Positions 41,205-48,870 of a stretch of DNA of 48,870 bases are shown one piece after another. The stretch comes from JAQWBS01 sp047975765. GTDB taxonomy: Bacteria; Pseudomonadota; Alphaproteobacteria; RF32; CAG-239. Numbering within the stretch: position 1 is the stretch's first letter; each line of letters starts with the position of its first letter. The position numbers and the translations under genes were made by a program. Under the pieces are notes generated by a model, which made no database searches, was not told the origin of the DNA, and saw nothing but the letters and a program-made list of their open reading frames with translations. Location: the NCBI GenBank assembly GCA_047975765.1, contig JBKEEF010000006.1, forward strand, positions 1 to 48,870, in the 5' to 3' direction.

Positions 41205-43355
41205 ATGTTAAGACAATATGAATTAGTTGACTTGGTGAAGTCATACGACCCAGAGGCAGATGAAGATGCGCTCAATAGAGCCTATGTCTTTGCTATGAAA
41301 AAACATGGGGCACAATTGCGTGCTTCAGGTGACCCATACTATTCTCATCCTGTAGAAGTGGCTGGTATTTTGACGAAGATGAAACTAGATTCTTCTTCAA
41401 TCATTGCTGGTCTGTTACATGACACGGTGGAAGATACAGATACAACCGTTGAAGAAATTGAAGAGTTGTTTGGAAAACAAGTTGCTTCTTTGGTTGATGG
41501 CTTGACTAAATTAGCAATGATTGAACAAAAATCTACAAGCAGCAAACAAGCTGAAAATTTTAGAAAGCTTCTTTTAGCGATGAGTGAAGACATTCGTGTA
41601 TTGCTCATTAAGCTTGCTGATCGCCTTCATAATATGAGAACACTTCACTATATTCAAAAGCCAGAAAAGAGAATGCGTATTGCTAGAGAGACCTTAGACA
41701 TATACGCACCTCTAGCGGAACGTATTGGTATGCAGGAAGTTAAGACAGAGCTAGAAGAAATAGCTTTTGCTGAACTTCATAAAGAGGCTCATGCTTCCAT
41801 TGTTGCTCGTTTGAACTTCTTGAGAGAACAAGGAAGTAATATTGTTCCAAAGATTATCAAACAACTGCAAAAAGATATGAAGGAAAATGATATCAAAGCA
41901 GAAGTTACAGGAAGGGAAAAAACGCCTTATTCAATTTGGCGTAAGATGCAGCAAAAGAATGCAACTTTCGAACAACTTTCAGATATCATGGCCTTTAGAA
42001 TTTGTGTTGAAGATATTGGTGCCTGCTATCAGGCTCTGGGTGTTGTGCATAGTAAATATCACATGGTGCCTAGACGTTTCAAAGATTATATCTCTACACC
42101 AAAGCCAAATGGCTATCGCTCAATCCATACTGGTGTGATTGGTCCAGAAAATACGCGAATTGAAATTCAGATAAGAACCAGTGATATGCACGAAATCGCT
42201 GAAAAAGGCGTGGCTGCTCACTGGGCATATAAACAAGGACAAAGAGCGGAAGGCAAAAACTTCCGTTGGGTTCGTGAACTTTTGGACATTTTGGAACAAG
42301 CTTCTAATCCTGAAGAATTTTTAGAAAACACTAAAATGGAAATGTATAATGACCAAGTTTTCTGTTTTACACCAAAAGGCGATCTAATTGGACTTCCTAT
42401 GAACTCAACACCTGTGGATTTTGCCTATGCTGTTCACTCTAGTGTAGGGGATACTTGCGTTGGTGCAAAAATCAACGGTGAAATCAAACCACTTAGAACT
42501 GTTTTGCAAAATGGTGATCAAGTAGAGGTTTTGACCTCTTCAGCACAACATCCATCTCCTGAATGGGATAGATTTGTTGTCACAGGGAAGGCAAGAGCAG
42601 CAATAAGAAGATATCTCAGAGCTTCCAAGCGTGAACAATTTATCACTTTGGGTCAAGAAATTTTACAAAGGACATTCAAGTCTGAAAGAATGGAACTTTC
42701 TGATAAAGGTCTGGTTAATGTTTTAGCAAATTTTGAATGTGAAACCATCAACGACTTATATGCTAAAGTTGGTGAAGGGCTCGTAACAGGTTGGGATGTG
42801 TTGAGAGTTGTTCACCCTGGATATAAACAGTCCAAACTCACTAAGGTTGTGAATGCAATTAAATCTCCTTCCTTTAGTAAGAAACCAGCGGCAAAAGGTA
42901 AGGCAAATCCTTTGAAAATTAAAGGGCTTGTACCAGGAATGGCTGTTCATTTTTCTGGTTGTTGTCACCCTGTTCCAGGAGACAGAATTGTGGGGATTGT
43001 GACCACAGGCAAAGGCGTTGCAGTTCATACAATTGACTGTAAGGTCTTGGAGAAATTTAGTAAAGAACCTGAGCGTTGGTTGGATATTTCTTGGGGCGAA
43101 GAGTCTGAGAAAGAAAAACACGTTGCCAGACTTAAAGTGATGCTCAATGACGAACCAGGCTCACTTGGTGAGCTTTCTCATATTGTGGCTAGGACGAACA
43201 GTAATATCATCAACTTGACCATTACACACCGAACAATCACTTATGTTGAGCTTATTATTGATATTGAAGTCAAGGATTTGAAACACCTAAGCGATGTTAT
43301 CACCGCTCTCAAAGCTTCAAAGCTCGTCGGGTTTGTAGCAAGAGATAAACAATAA
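41205..43355 (+). CDS. spoT: Bifunctional (p)ppGpp synthetase/hydrolase, Rsh
   Basis: A 716-aa RelA/SpoT homologue. The HD hydrolase domain has 'YYSHPVEVAGIL' and 'GLLHDTVEDTDTT' (HDxxED intact, so hydrolysis is expected). The synthetase has 'VTGREKTPYSIWRKMQ', 'RFKDYISTPKPNGYRSIHTGVIG' and 'IEIQIRTSDMHEIAEKGVAAHW'. TGS ('VFCFTPKGDLIGLPMNSTPVDFAYAVHS') and a C-terminal ACT domain follow. Most alphaproteobacteria have one such Rsh for the stringent response. It is monocistronic with its own terminator. Confidence 0.96.
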   Translation: MLRQYELVDLVKSYDPEADEDALNRAYVFAMKKHGAQLRASGDPYYSHPVEVAGILTKMKLDSSSIIAGLLHDTVEDTDTTVEEIEELFGKQVASLVDGLTKLAMIEQKSTSSKQAENFRKLLLAMSEDIRVLLIKLADRLHNMRTLHYIQKPEKRMRIARETLDIYAPLAERIGMQEVKTELEEIAFAELHKEAHASIVARLNFLREQGSNIVPKIIKQLQKDMKENDIKAEVTGREKTPYSIWRKMQQKNATFEQLSDIMAFRICVEDIGACYQALGVVHSKYHMVPRRFKDYISTPKPNGYRSIHTGVIGPENTRIEIQIRTSDMHEIAEKGVAAHWAYKQGQRAEGKNFRWVRELLDILEQASNPEEFLENTKMEMYNDQVFCFTPKGDLIGLPMNSTPVDFAYAVHSSVGDTCVGAKINGEIKPLRTVLQNGDQVEVLTSSAQHPSPEWDRFVVTGKARAAIRRYLRASKREQFITLGQEILQRTFKSERMELSDKGLVNVLANFECETINDLYAKVGEGLVTGWDVLRVVHPGYKQSKLTKVVNAIKSPSFSKKPAAKGKANPLKIKGLVPGMAVHFSGCCHPVPGDRIVGIVTTGKGVAVHTIDCKVLEKFSKEPERWLDISWGEESEKEKHVARLKVMLNDEPGSLGELSHIVARTNSNIINLTITHRTITYVELIIDIEVKDLKHLSDVITALKASKLVGFVARDKQ

Positions 43356-43365
43356 GATTTTTTCA

Positions 43366-43399
43366 TAAAAAAACACCTTAGAAATTCTAAGGTGTTTTT
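43366..43399. terminator. rsh terminator
   Basis: AAAAACACCTTAGA / TCTAAGGTGTTTTT, T-runs on both strands. Confidence 0.8.
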
Positions 43400-43420
43400 T
43401 GCATTTTGAAAGGCAAAAAG

Positions 43421-43681
43421 TTATTTTTTGTCTTTTCTTTTCGTCGTAATTTTTTTAAGCGCAGTTCTATGAAAAGCTAGAGATTCTTTTGTTTCTTCTG
43501 AATTGTCATCATAGTTTTCTTCTAAACCCTCAATGATTTCTACAAAAGCATTTTCCAAATTTTCTAATTCTTCTTTGGAAAAATTATCAATTACTTCTGG
43601 AAATAATGCTTCAGGAAGATTAAAATCGTCTTGATCTTCTTTTTGAAAACATGCGTTATAAAACTTTTGTAATGTGTCCAT
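43421..43681 (-). CDS. Small acidic protein, unknown
   Basis: An 86-aa, Glu/Asp-rich, helical protein with a basic C-terminal tail (KKITTKRKDKK). No recognised domain. It is convergent with rsh. It could be a small regulator or chaperone-like protein; no function is claimed. Confidence 0.5.
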   Translation of the reverse strand: MDTLQKFYNACFQKEDQDDFNLPEALFPEVIDNFSKEELENLENAFVEIIEGLEENYDDNSEETKESLAFHRTALKKITTKRKDKK

Positions 43682-43843
43682 AAGTATAAAATTAAAAATA
43701 AATAAATAATATTAAGTCTCTTTATTTTATCACTATTTTGTCTAAAATCAATCTTTAAATAATAAATATAGATTTTAAATATTTCCTTTTAAGTTTTAAG
43801 ATATATGTTATAAGTATGAAAAATGTGAAAATAGGATGAAAAT

Positions 43844-44248
43844 ATGATTGTTGGAATTGGTAGTGATTTAGCAAATATCACCAGAATTGAAGAGTCTATT
43901 GAAAAATTTGGCGACAGATTTATCAATAAGATTTTCTCGGAATATGAAAAACAGGAAATGTTGCGACGTAAAAAGGTTTCTCCAAGACGTTATGCAAGTG
44001 CTGCAGCAAAAAGATTTGCTGTCAAAGAAGCTTGTTCAAAAGCATTGGGAACAGGTTTGAGGAGAGGGACTTATTGGCGAGATATGGAAGTTATACATCT
44101 TCCAAGTGGCAAACCAACAATGCAACTTAGTAACGGTGCTTTAGAGCATGCAAAAAAATTGACACAAGGTGGTGAAATGGTCATCAATGTGACGATGACA
44201 GATGACTACCCTTGGGCTCAAGCTTTTGTGGTAATTGAAAAAATATAA
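43844..44248 (+). CDS. acpS: Holo-[acyl-carrier-protein] synthase
   Basis: A 134-aa protein with 'MIVGIGSDLANITRIEESI' (metal-binding Asp), 'RFAVKEACSKALGTGLRRG' (Glu of the KEA motif) and 'DMEVIHLPSGKPTM'. It transfers 4'-phosphopantetheine from CoA to ACP. It is first in a likely operon with the ASADH-like gene and the MscS-like channel. Confidence 0.95.
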   Translation: MIVGIGSDLANITRIEESIEKFGDRFINKIFSEYEKQEMLRRKKVSPRRYASAAAKRFAVKEACSKALGTGLRRGTYWRDMEVIHLPSGKPTMQLSNGALEHAKKLTQGGEMVINVTMTDDYPWAQAFVVIEKI

Positions 44249-44278
44249 AAGAACTCAAAATATAAGGACAAAAAAAGA

Positions 44279-45280
44279 ATGACAAATATAGCAGTTGTCG
44301 GTGCAATGGGAAATGTTGGTAGAGAAATTTTAACTTTTCTTGAAGAGGACGGTTTTAAGGCAAAAGAAATTTTTGCTGTTGAAAATAAGACCCCAATGGG
44401 AACACAAGTTTCTTATGGTGAAGATGTAGATTTAGACGTTTATAATTTGGAAGATTTCGACTTTTCTAAAGTTGATGCAGCAATCTTTGCAACACCTGAA
44501 TCTCTTTCTAAGAAATATATTGCTCGTGCTTTAGAAAAAAAGGTGAAAGTTGTTGACTGCTCTAGTGAGTTCTTTTCAAATCAAGATGTTCCTTTGATTG
44601 TGGCAGGTGTGAATGATGAAAAACTAAAATCTGCTGTGAAAGGTTTGGTGGCTGTTCCTGCTTCAGCAACAACACAAATTTTATTGCCTTTAAGTGAAGT
44701 GCATAAAGAATTCAAGATTAAGAGAATTGTCGTCACAACTTATACTTCAACTTCTTATTATGGACGTGAAGCTATGGATGAACTTTTCACTCAAACAAAG
44801 AAAATTTATGCCAATGACACTTTGTCTGATGATGAAAATGTTTTCCATAAACAAATTGCTTTTAATGTTATTCCTCAAGTAGGGGATTTTATTGGAGATG
44901 AAACACAGTCAGAATGGGAAATTAATGCAGAAATTAAAAAAGTTTTGGGTGGCGAGATAAAAGTTCATGCCAATTGTGCGTTTGTATCAACTTTCATTGG
45001 GATTGCTCAATATATCAATGTTGAGTTTGAAAATGAAGTGGATGTAGATGAAGTTAAAAAATTGATGGAAAAAACCAAAGGTGTTACAGTTTTTGATAAA
45101 AATGTTAATGGTGGTTATTTCTGTGTGACAGATGTTCAGGGTGAAAATGATGTTTACGTTAGCCGTTTGCGTCAAGATGTTTCTGTTGAAAATGGAATCA
45201 GCTTTTGGTCTGTTGCAGATAATTTGCGTGTTGGTGCGGCAAAAAATGCCTACCAAGTGTTGAAGCTTTTGATTAAATAA
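44279..45280 (+). CDS. Aspartate-semialdehyde dehydrogenase homologue lacking catalytic residues
   Basis: 333 aa with the ASADH fold: 'IAVVGAMGNVGREILTFLEEDGF' (NADP site), 'VPLIVAGVN' and 'TYTSTSYYGREAMDELFTQT'. The active-site segment, normally PNC(S/T)T, reads 'AVPASATTQ' (Ser129 in place of Cys). The usual FR phosphate-binding Arg is Phe ('SSEFFSNQDV'). The 'CVRVPV..GHSEAVN' segment reads 'CAFVSTFIGIAQYIN', losing both the substrate Arg (Phe235) and the catalytic His (Ile242). It therefore probably does not make aspartate semialdehyde; it resembles the inactive Usg group. It lies between acpS and the MscS gene. Confidence 0.85.
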   Translation: MTNIAVVGAMGNVGREILTFLEEDGFKAKEIFAVENKTPMGTQVSYGEDVDLDVYNLEDFDFSKVDAAIFATPESLSKKYIARALEKKVKVVDCSSEFFSNQDVPLIVAGVNDEKLKSAVKGLVAVPASATTQILLPLSEVHKEFKIKRIVVTTYTSTSYYGREAMDELFTQTKKIYANDTLSDDENVFHKQIAFNVIPQVGDFIGDETQSEWEINAEIKKVLGGEIKVHANCAFVSTFIGIAQYINVEFENEVDVDEVKKLMEKTKGVTVFDKNVNGGYFCVTDVQGENDVYVSRLRQDVSVENGISFWSVADNLRVGAAKNAYQVLKLLIK

Positions 45281-45300
45281 GAAATTATAGGGAGTTTTTT

Positions 45301-47808
45301 ATGTTCGGTTTTTTCAGAACAGTCTTTTTTGGTTTTATTTTTTCTTTATCTCTTATCAATTTCGTGAGAGCAGAAGTTGTTGTGGATGCAACAACGGGAA
45401 TTTCTGATATTTCAGAAGGTTCAGAAGTTGATTATACAGATATTGGAAAAGAAGTGAAATCCATTGAAGATTATCTGAAAGGTGGACAAATTACGACACA
45501 AGATCTTAATAATTATATTAAGGTTACAATGGAACTTAAAACGAAATTAACTGAATCTAAGAAAAATTTGGATAAGGAGCTTGGTTTTGTTCAGAAAAGA
45601 ATTGAAGCACTTGGTGAACTTCCTGCAGAAGGTCAAGTAGAAATTGAAGCTATTTCTAAGAAAAGAAAAATTTTCAATGAAGAAGCTTCTTACTATAAGG
45701 TTCAATTAGCGGAAGTGGATGTTTTGTTAGCGAATATCAATGAAGTTGATTCTTTGATGTCTAACACTCGAAATAAAGAGCTTTTAGGACGTCTTTTGGA
45801 TAAGCAAACATCAATTATATATCCAAAGCATCTTTTTATGGGAACAAAGTTTTTTATTGGTTTTGTGTTTGATATCATTAAATCCCCAGTTGTTTGGTAT
45901 AAAAATTTAAATATTGAACAAAAACTTTATTTTAAAGCAAATATTGCTCCAGTTTTATTAGTTCTCATTCTTTCCTTCATCATTGGTCTTTATTTACGTT
46001 TGCTCATTATGAAAAATGTAGGTTATCAAAAAAATATTGACCAGCCTAAATATATCACCAAAGTGCGTGCTGCTTTCTTCGTCGCAATTGCTTATGGTGC
46101 GGTTCCTGCCAGTATTGTGGGTGGTTTTATCCTTTGGATGAAAAATTCGGAAATTATGACCATCGGCTTCTTTGGTCTGGTTTTAAGTAATGTGCTTTAT
46201 TATTTCTTATTTATATTTTTGTTTACGGCAATTTCTCGTGTTATTTTTGCGCCATATAATGGTAAGTGGCGTTTGGTTAAGGTGAGTGATGATAAAGCAA
46301 AGAAAATTAAATCAGCCTTATATTTGAGCATTATTTTGATGGGTGTTTTCTCATTTTTGGAAAAAATCGCCATCAATGCGAGTTATCCACTTGAACTCAT
46401 TTCCTATATCAGTATTCTTTCAGGTGCAGCAAAAGTTTTTGCTTTCTTGATTGTTTCTAAAAATCTGTTCTGGGATAAGGCTATTATTAGCTATCGCCAA
46501 TATGCAGACAAAAAAGAACGAGAATATGGAGACAGCGAAGATAAAGATAAACTTGATGATAATGAAGGTTCATTTTTAGAATCCTCAAAAATTGTATTCA
46601 TTCTATATCTTCTTTGTGTGTTCTTCTTTTCTTTAGCGCTTATTGGATATGTTAAACTTTCATCTTTCCTTTTGAATAGATTTTTAGCAACGCTTGTTTC
46701 TTTGGGCTTATTTTCAATTGTCAGAAAAGCAATTGTTGAGTTTTTGCATAGATTCTTACTCCTGATGTTTTGGAGTAAGAACTTCAAACTTCGCCGACGT
46801 ATGATTTATAAAATAGATTTTTGGTTAGTCTTACTTTTGGATTCATTGTTTTTCTTCTTTATGACAATCTTTTTGCTTGTCCTTTGGGGCGTTCCACATG
46901 AAATCATTGTGGTTTGGATTAAGAAACTTTTCTTAGGTTTTAATATTGGCGGTGTTGAAATTTCTGTTATGGCAATTGTTATGGGGATTTTAGTATTTTT
47001 CGTCTCTATCACAGTTGTCAAGATTTTAAAAAATAAGTTGATGGTTAATATCTTGTCTAAAATGGATATTGATGACGGCATTAGACACTCTTTGGCGAGT
47101 GGTTTTGGTTTTGTCGGATTTATTTTAGCTGTCCTATTTTCCATTTTGGTTATGGGGGGAAATCTTTCTAACCTTGCATTGATTGCCGGTGCTTTATCCT
47201 TTGGTATTGGTCTTGGTTTGCAAAATATTGTCAATAACTTCGTTTCAGGTATCATTTTGTTGTTTGAAAGACCTGTTAAAGTTGGTGACTGGGTTGTGGT
47301 GAATAATTATGAAGGCATCATCAAACAAGTGAATATTCGTGCAACAGAAATTCAACTCTGGAACCGTTCAGTTGTTGTGATTCCAAATGCTGACTTTTTG
47401 GCAACCAGTGTGGTAAACTATACACTTCATGATAAACATGGACGTATTGAAGTTCCAGTGAGTGTGGCTTATGGAACAGATGTAAATAAAGTGACAAACA
47501 TCTTACTCGGTATCGCAGAGAAAAATAAACGTGTCTTGAAAAATCCTGAGCCATATGTTGTATTTATGAATTTTGGAAATACATCGCTTGATTTTCAACT
47601 TCGTTGTTTTTCAAAGGATATTACGAACCGTCTGACAATTTCTAGTGAAATGCGATATGAAATTAATCGAATTTTCATTGAAGAAGGTATTCATTTGGCA
47701 ATTCCTCAAATTGTTTATCGCAGTGTCAAGGATGCAAATTTTGATACAGAGATTGAAAGTGGAAATAATAACCCTGTTAAAAATAGGAATAAAATCCTTG
47801 ACAATTAG
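45301..47808 (+). CDS. Large MscS-family mechanosensitive channel
   Basis: An 835-aa protein with a signal peptide ('NFVRAE', about residue 25), a periplasmic coiled-coil region (about residues 45-160), about ten membrane helices, then the MscS core: 'NLALIAGALSFGIGLGLQNIVNNFVSGIILLFERPVKVGDWV' (pore helix TM3 and beta entry, about residues 620-662) and 'GIIKQVNIRATEIQLWNRSVVVIPNADFLATSVVNY'. It is of the MscK/YbiO/DUF3772 size class, releasing solutes on osmotic downshift. It lies 20 nt after the ASADH-like gene, so probably the same operon. Confidence 0.92.
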   Translation: MFGFFRTVFFGFIFSLSLINFVRAEVVVDATTGISDISEGSEVDYTDIGKEVKSIEDYLKGGQITTQDLNNYIKVTMELKTKLTESKKNLDKELGFVQKRIEALGELPAEGQVEIEAISKKRKIFNEEASYYKVQLAEVDVLLANINEVDSLMSNTRNKELLGRLLDKQTSIIYPKHLFMGTKFFIGFVFDIIKSPVVWYKNLNIEQKLYFKANIAPVLLVLILSFIIGLYLRLLIMKNVGYQKNIDQPKYITKVRAAFFVAIAYGAVPASIVGGFILWMKNSEIMTIGFFGLVLSNVLYYFLFIFLFTAISRVIFAPYNGKWRLVKVSDDKAKKIKSALYLSIILMGVFSFLEKIAINASYPLELISYISILSGAAKVFAFLIVSKNLFWDKAIISYRQYADKKEREYGDSEDKDKLDDNEGSFLESSKIVFILYLLCVFFFSLALIGYVKLSSFLLNRFLATLVSLGLFSIVRKAIVEFLHRFLLLMFWSKNFKLRRRMIYKIDFWLVLLLDSLFFFFMTIFLLVLWGVPHEIIVVWIKKLFLGFNIGGVEISVMAIVMGILVFFVSITVVKILKNKLMVNILSKMDIDDGIRHSLASGFGFVGFILAVLFSILVMGGNLSNLALIAGALSFGIGLGLQNIVNNFVSGIILLFERPVKVGDWVVVNNYEGIIKQVNIRATEIQLWNRSVVVIPNADFLATSVVNYTLHDKHGRIEVPVSVAYGTDVNKVTNILLGIAEKNKRVLKNPEPYVVFMNFGNTSLDFQLRCFSKDITNRLTISSEMRYEINRIFIEEGIHLAIPQIVYRSVKDANFDTEIESGNNNPVKNRNKILDN

Positions 47809-47878
47809 TTTTTATTGAGATAGCATACAAATCGTTACTAGGGAGAAGTGTATCTATCAAAATTTTTCCAAAGTGACT

Positions 47879-47906
47879 TAAAAACCGCCTTTATGGCGGT
47901 TTTTTG
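47879..47906 (+). terminator. Terminator after the MscS-like gene
   Basis: AAAAACCGCC and GGCGGTTTTTT around TTTAT; ends the acpS operon. The rest of 47809-47935 shows no gene. Confidence 0.8.
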
Positions 47907-47935
47907 TGTTTTAAAAAAGATAAAGGAGAAAATAT

Positions 47936-48870
47936 ATGGATAGTGTTATAAACTATAAGACAAAACTTATTTTTATAGCAGATGGAGAAAATTGTGAGTT
48001 TAATTTTAATTTTGAGATTTATGATAGAAAAAATATTGATGTTTATCTCAATGAAGAAATTCAGACACGAGGATATGAGGTTGTTTTGGGTGAAAATGGT
48101 GGAGAAATCATTTTTGCGGAAGCACCTTTATCAGGAACTCAAGTTACAATTATCAGAAATTTGCCAATTAAAAGAACAACAGATTTTCAAGAAGGAGGTC
48201 CGTTTAGAGCTTCAAGAGTTAATGGAGAATTTGACTATCAAGTTGCTTGCTTGGAACAAGTTGAAGAAAAATTGAGTAGGGTGATTTATAAGCCAGCTTA
48301 TTTGGTAGATGATTCAAATTTATCGCTTCCAACACCTGTTGCAGGAAGAACTTTGATTTGGAGTGAAGATAATACAGGACTTAAAAACTCAAAATATGAT
48401 GTTGATAATCTGGAAAACCAACTTAGTGAAGCTGTTACATCAGTTATGGAAGCTAAAAGAATTGTTGATGAAAAAGAAGAAATAGTCTCCCTTGCTGAAA
48501 AATATATAATTCCAAACACCCATAATATAGGTGAAATTTTCACAGATGGTTTTGTTGGGTTGCTTGATGGTCAAGGTTGGTGTCAAGGAGATATTTTGCC
48601 AACGGATGGTGAGGCAGGGAAATTGCTTAAAGGCTTGACTGATGAATTTGAGAGATACACAGTTGAAGCGACAACAGGTATTGCTTGGGTGGATTTTACA
48701 ACTTATGAAACGATTTTATCAAACAATGATGATAATTGTGTATTTTTTGGTTATGACTCAGTCAATCATCTAGTTAGACTTCCTAAAATCAGAGATTTCA
48801 GCACTGCATCGGTTAAGCAAGTCGTTGGTTGGAATATTCCAGATTATTCAACTTATGAGAATTTTACAAC
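47936..48870 (+). CDS. Phage tail-fibre-like protein, partial
   Basis: At least 311 codons, open to the window end. The start at ATG 47936 has AAAGGAG upstream. The N-terminal 130 residues ('FNFEIYDRKNIDVYLNEEIQT', 'GYEVVLGENGGEIIFAEAPLSGTQVTIIRNLPIKRTTDF', 'EFDYQVACLEQVEEKL') match the virion-attachment domain of T7-like and related tail fibres. A helical linker (about residues 165-190) and 'TDGFVGLLDGQGWCQGDILP' follow. No integrase or structural gene lies between it and the MscS gene. It is probably the edge of a prophage or a remnant to the right. Confidence 0.75.
   Translation, partial: MDSVINYKTKLIFIADGENCEFNFNFEIYDRKNIDVYLNEEIQTRGYEVVLGENGGEIIFAEAPLSGTQVTIIRNLPIKRTTDFQEGGPFRASRVNGEFDYQVACLEQVEEKLSRVIYKPAYLVDDSNLSLPTPVAGRTLIWSEDNTGLKNSKYDVDNLENQLSEAVTSVMEAKRIVDEKEEIVSLAEKYIIPNTHNIGEIFTDGFVGLLDGQGWCQGDILPTDGEAGKLLKGLTDEFERYTVEATTGIAWVDFTTYETILSNNDDNCVFFGYDSVNHLVRLPKIRDFSTASVKQVVGWNIPDYSTYENFT

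Overview
This window is AT-rich chromosomal DNA from a Gram-negative bacterium, most likely an alphaproteobacterium. The evidence is a DUF2155 secreted protein in an operon with MlaD-type MCE proteins, a SecA with a zinc-binding SEC-C tail, a single long Rsh-type RelA/SpoT, AccB-AccC, outer-membrane lipoproteins, a flagellar hook gene under a sigma-54-type promoter, and tRNA genes that encode CCA. The base composition and gene mix recall the reduced, low-GC gut or host-associated alphaproteobacteria. That placement is an inference; no rRNA is present to test it.

Layout. Positions 1-2181 are the distal end of a prophage: a DUF4376-type gene, a DUF1353 gene, then a lysis cassette of holin, SleB-type endolysin and a lipoprotein with a C-terminal membrane anchor (possible unimolecular spanin). 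Positions 2300-2650 carry the displaced 3' end of a tRNA (best fit tRNA-Asp), a second 26-bp copy of the same att-like sequence, and four terminator-like hairpins in a row. Positions 2700-5100 hold small lipoproteins, an Rcl-like hydrolase and an AsmA-like protein. Positions 5192-7053 (minus strand) are two MCE-domain genes plus DUF2155. Positions 7194-13069 are an ABC exporter-like cluster (ATPase, fused GldF-GldG permease, DUF4340), a small acetyltransferase and a soluble PAS histidine kinase. Then come an LprI-like secreted protein and tRNA-Lys(CTT).

Positions 13847-28019 are the most unusual region, a type I secretion locus. On the plus strand are an HlyB-type exporter and an HlyD adaptor. 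Divergent to them on the minus strand are two 'accessory + RTX effector' cassettes. Cassette A (nearest the exporter) is a lipoprotein plus a 471-aa RTX protein whose N-terminus has a His...Cys pattern like permuted-papain hydrolases. Cassette B is a multi-span membrane protein plus a roughly 1960-aa RTX lipase with seven repeat modules. Both accessory genes start directly behind the same duplicated 127-bp promoter segment, and the two RTX genes share a 213-bp block. Both genes of cassette B carry a single disabling lesion: an in-frame amber codon in the accessory and a one-base frameshift in a G5 run of the lipase.

Positions 28078-47808 are mostly housekeeping: a parvulin-type foldase, secA, gpmA and class I aldolase, a GyrI-like/ogt/ZIP operon, tRNA-Ser(GCT), small secreted proteins, accC-accB, an orphan flgE with a near-perfect sigma-54 promoter, rsh, acpS, an aspartate-semialdehyde-dehydrogenase homologue that has lost its catalytic residues, and a large MscS-type channel. 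The right edge (47936 onward) enters a phage tail-fibre-like gene that runs off the window.

All calls come from reading the sequence and motif knowledge; no database search was run.
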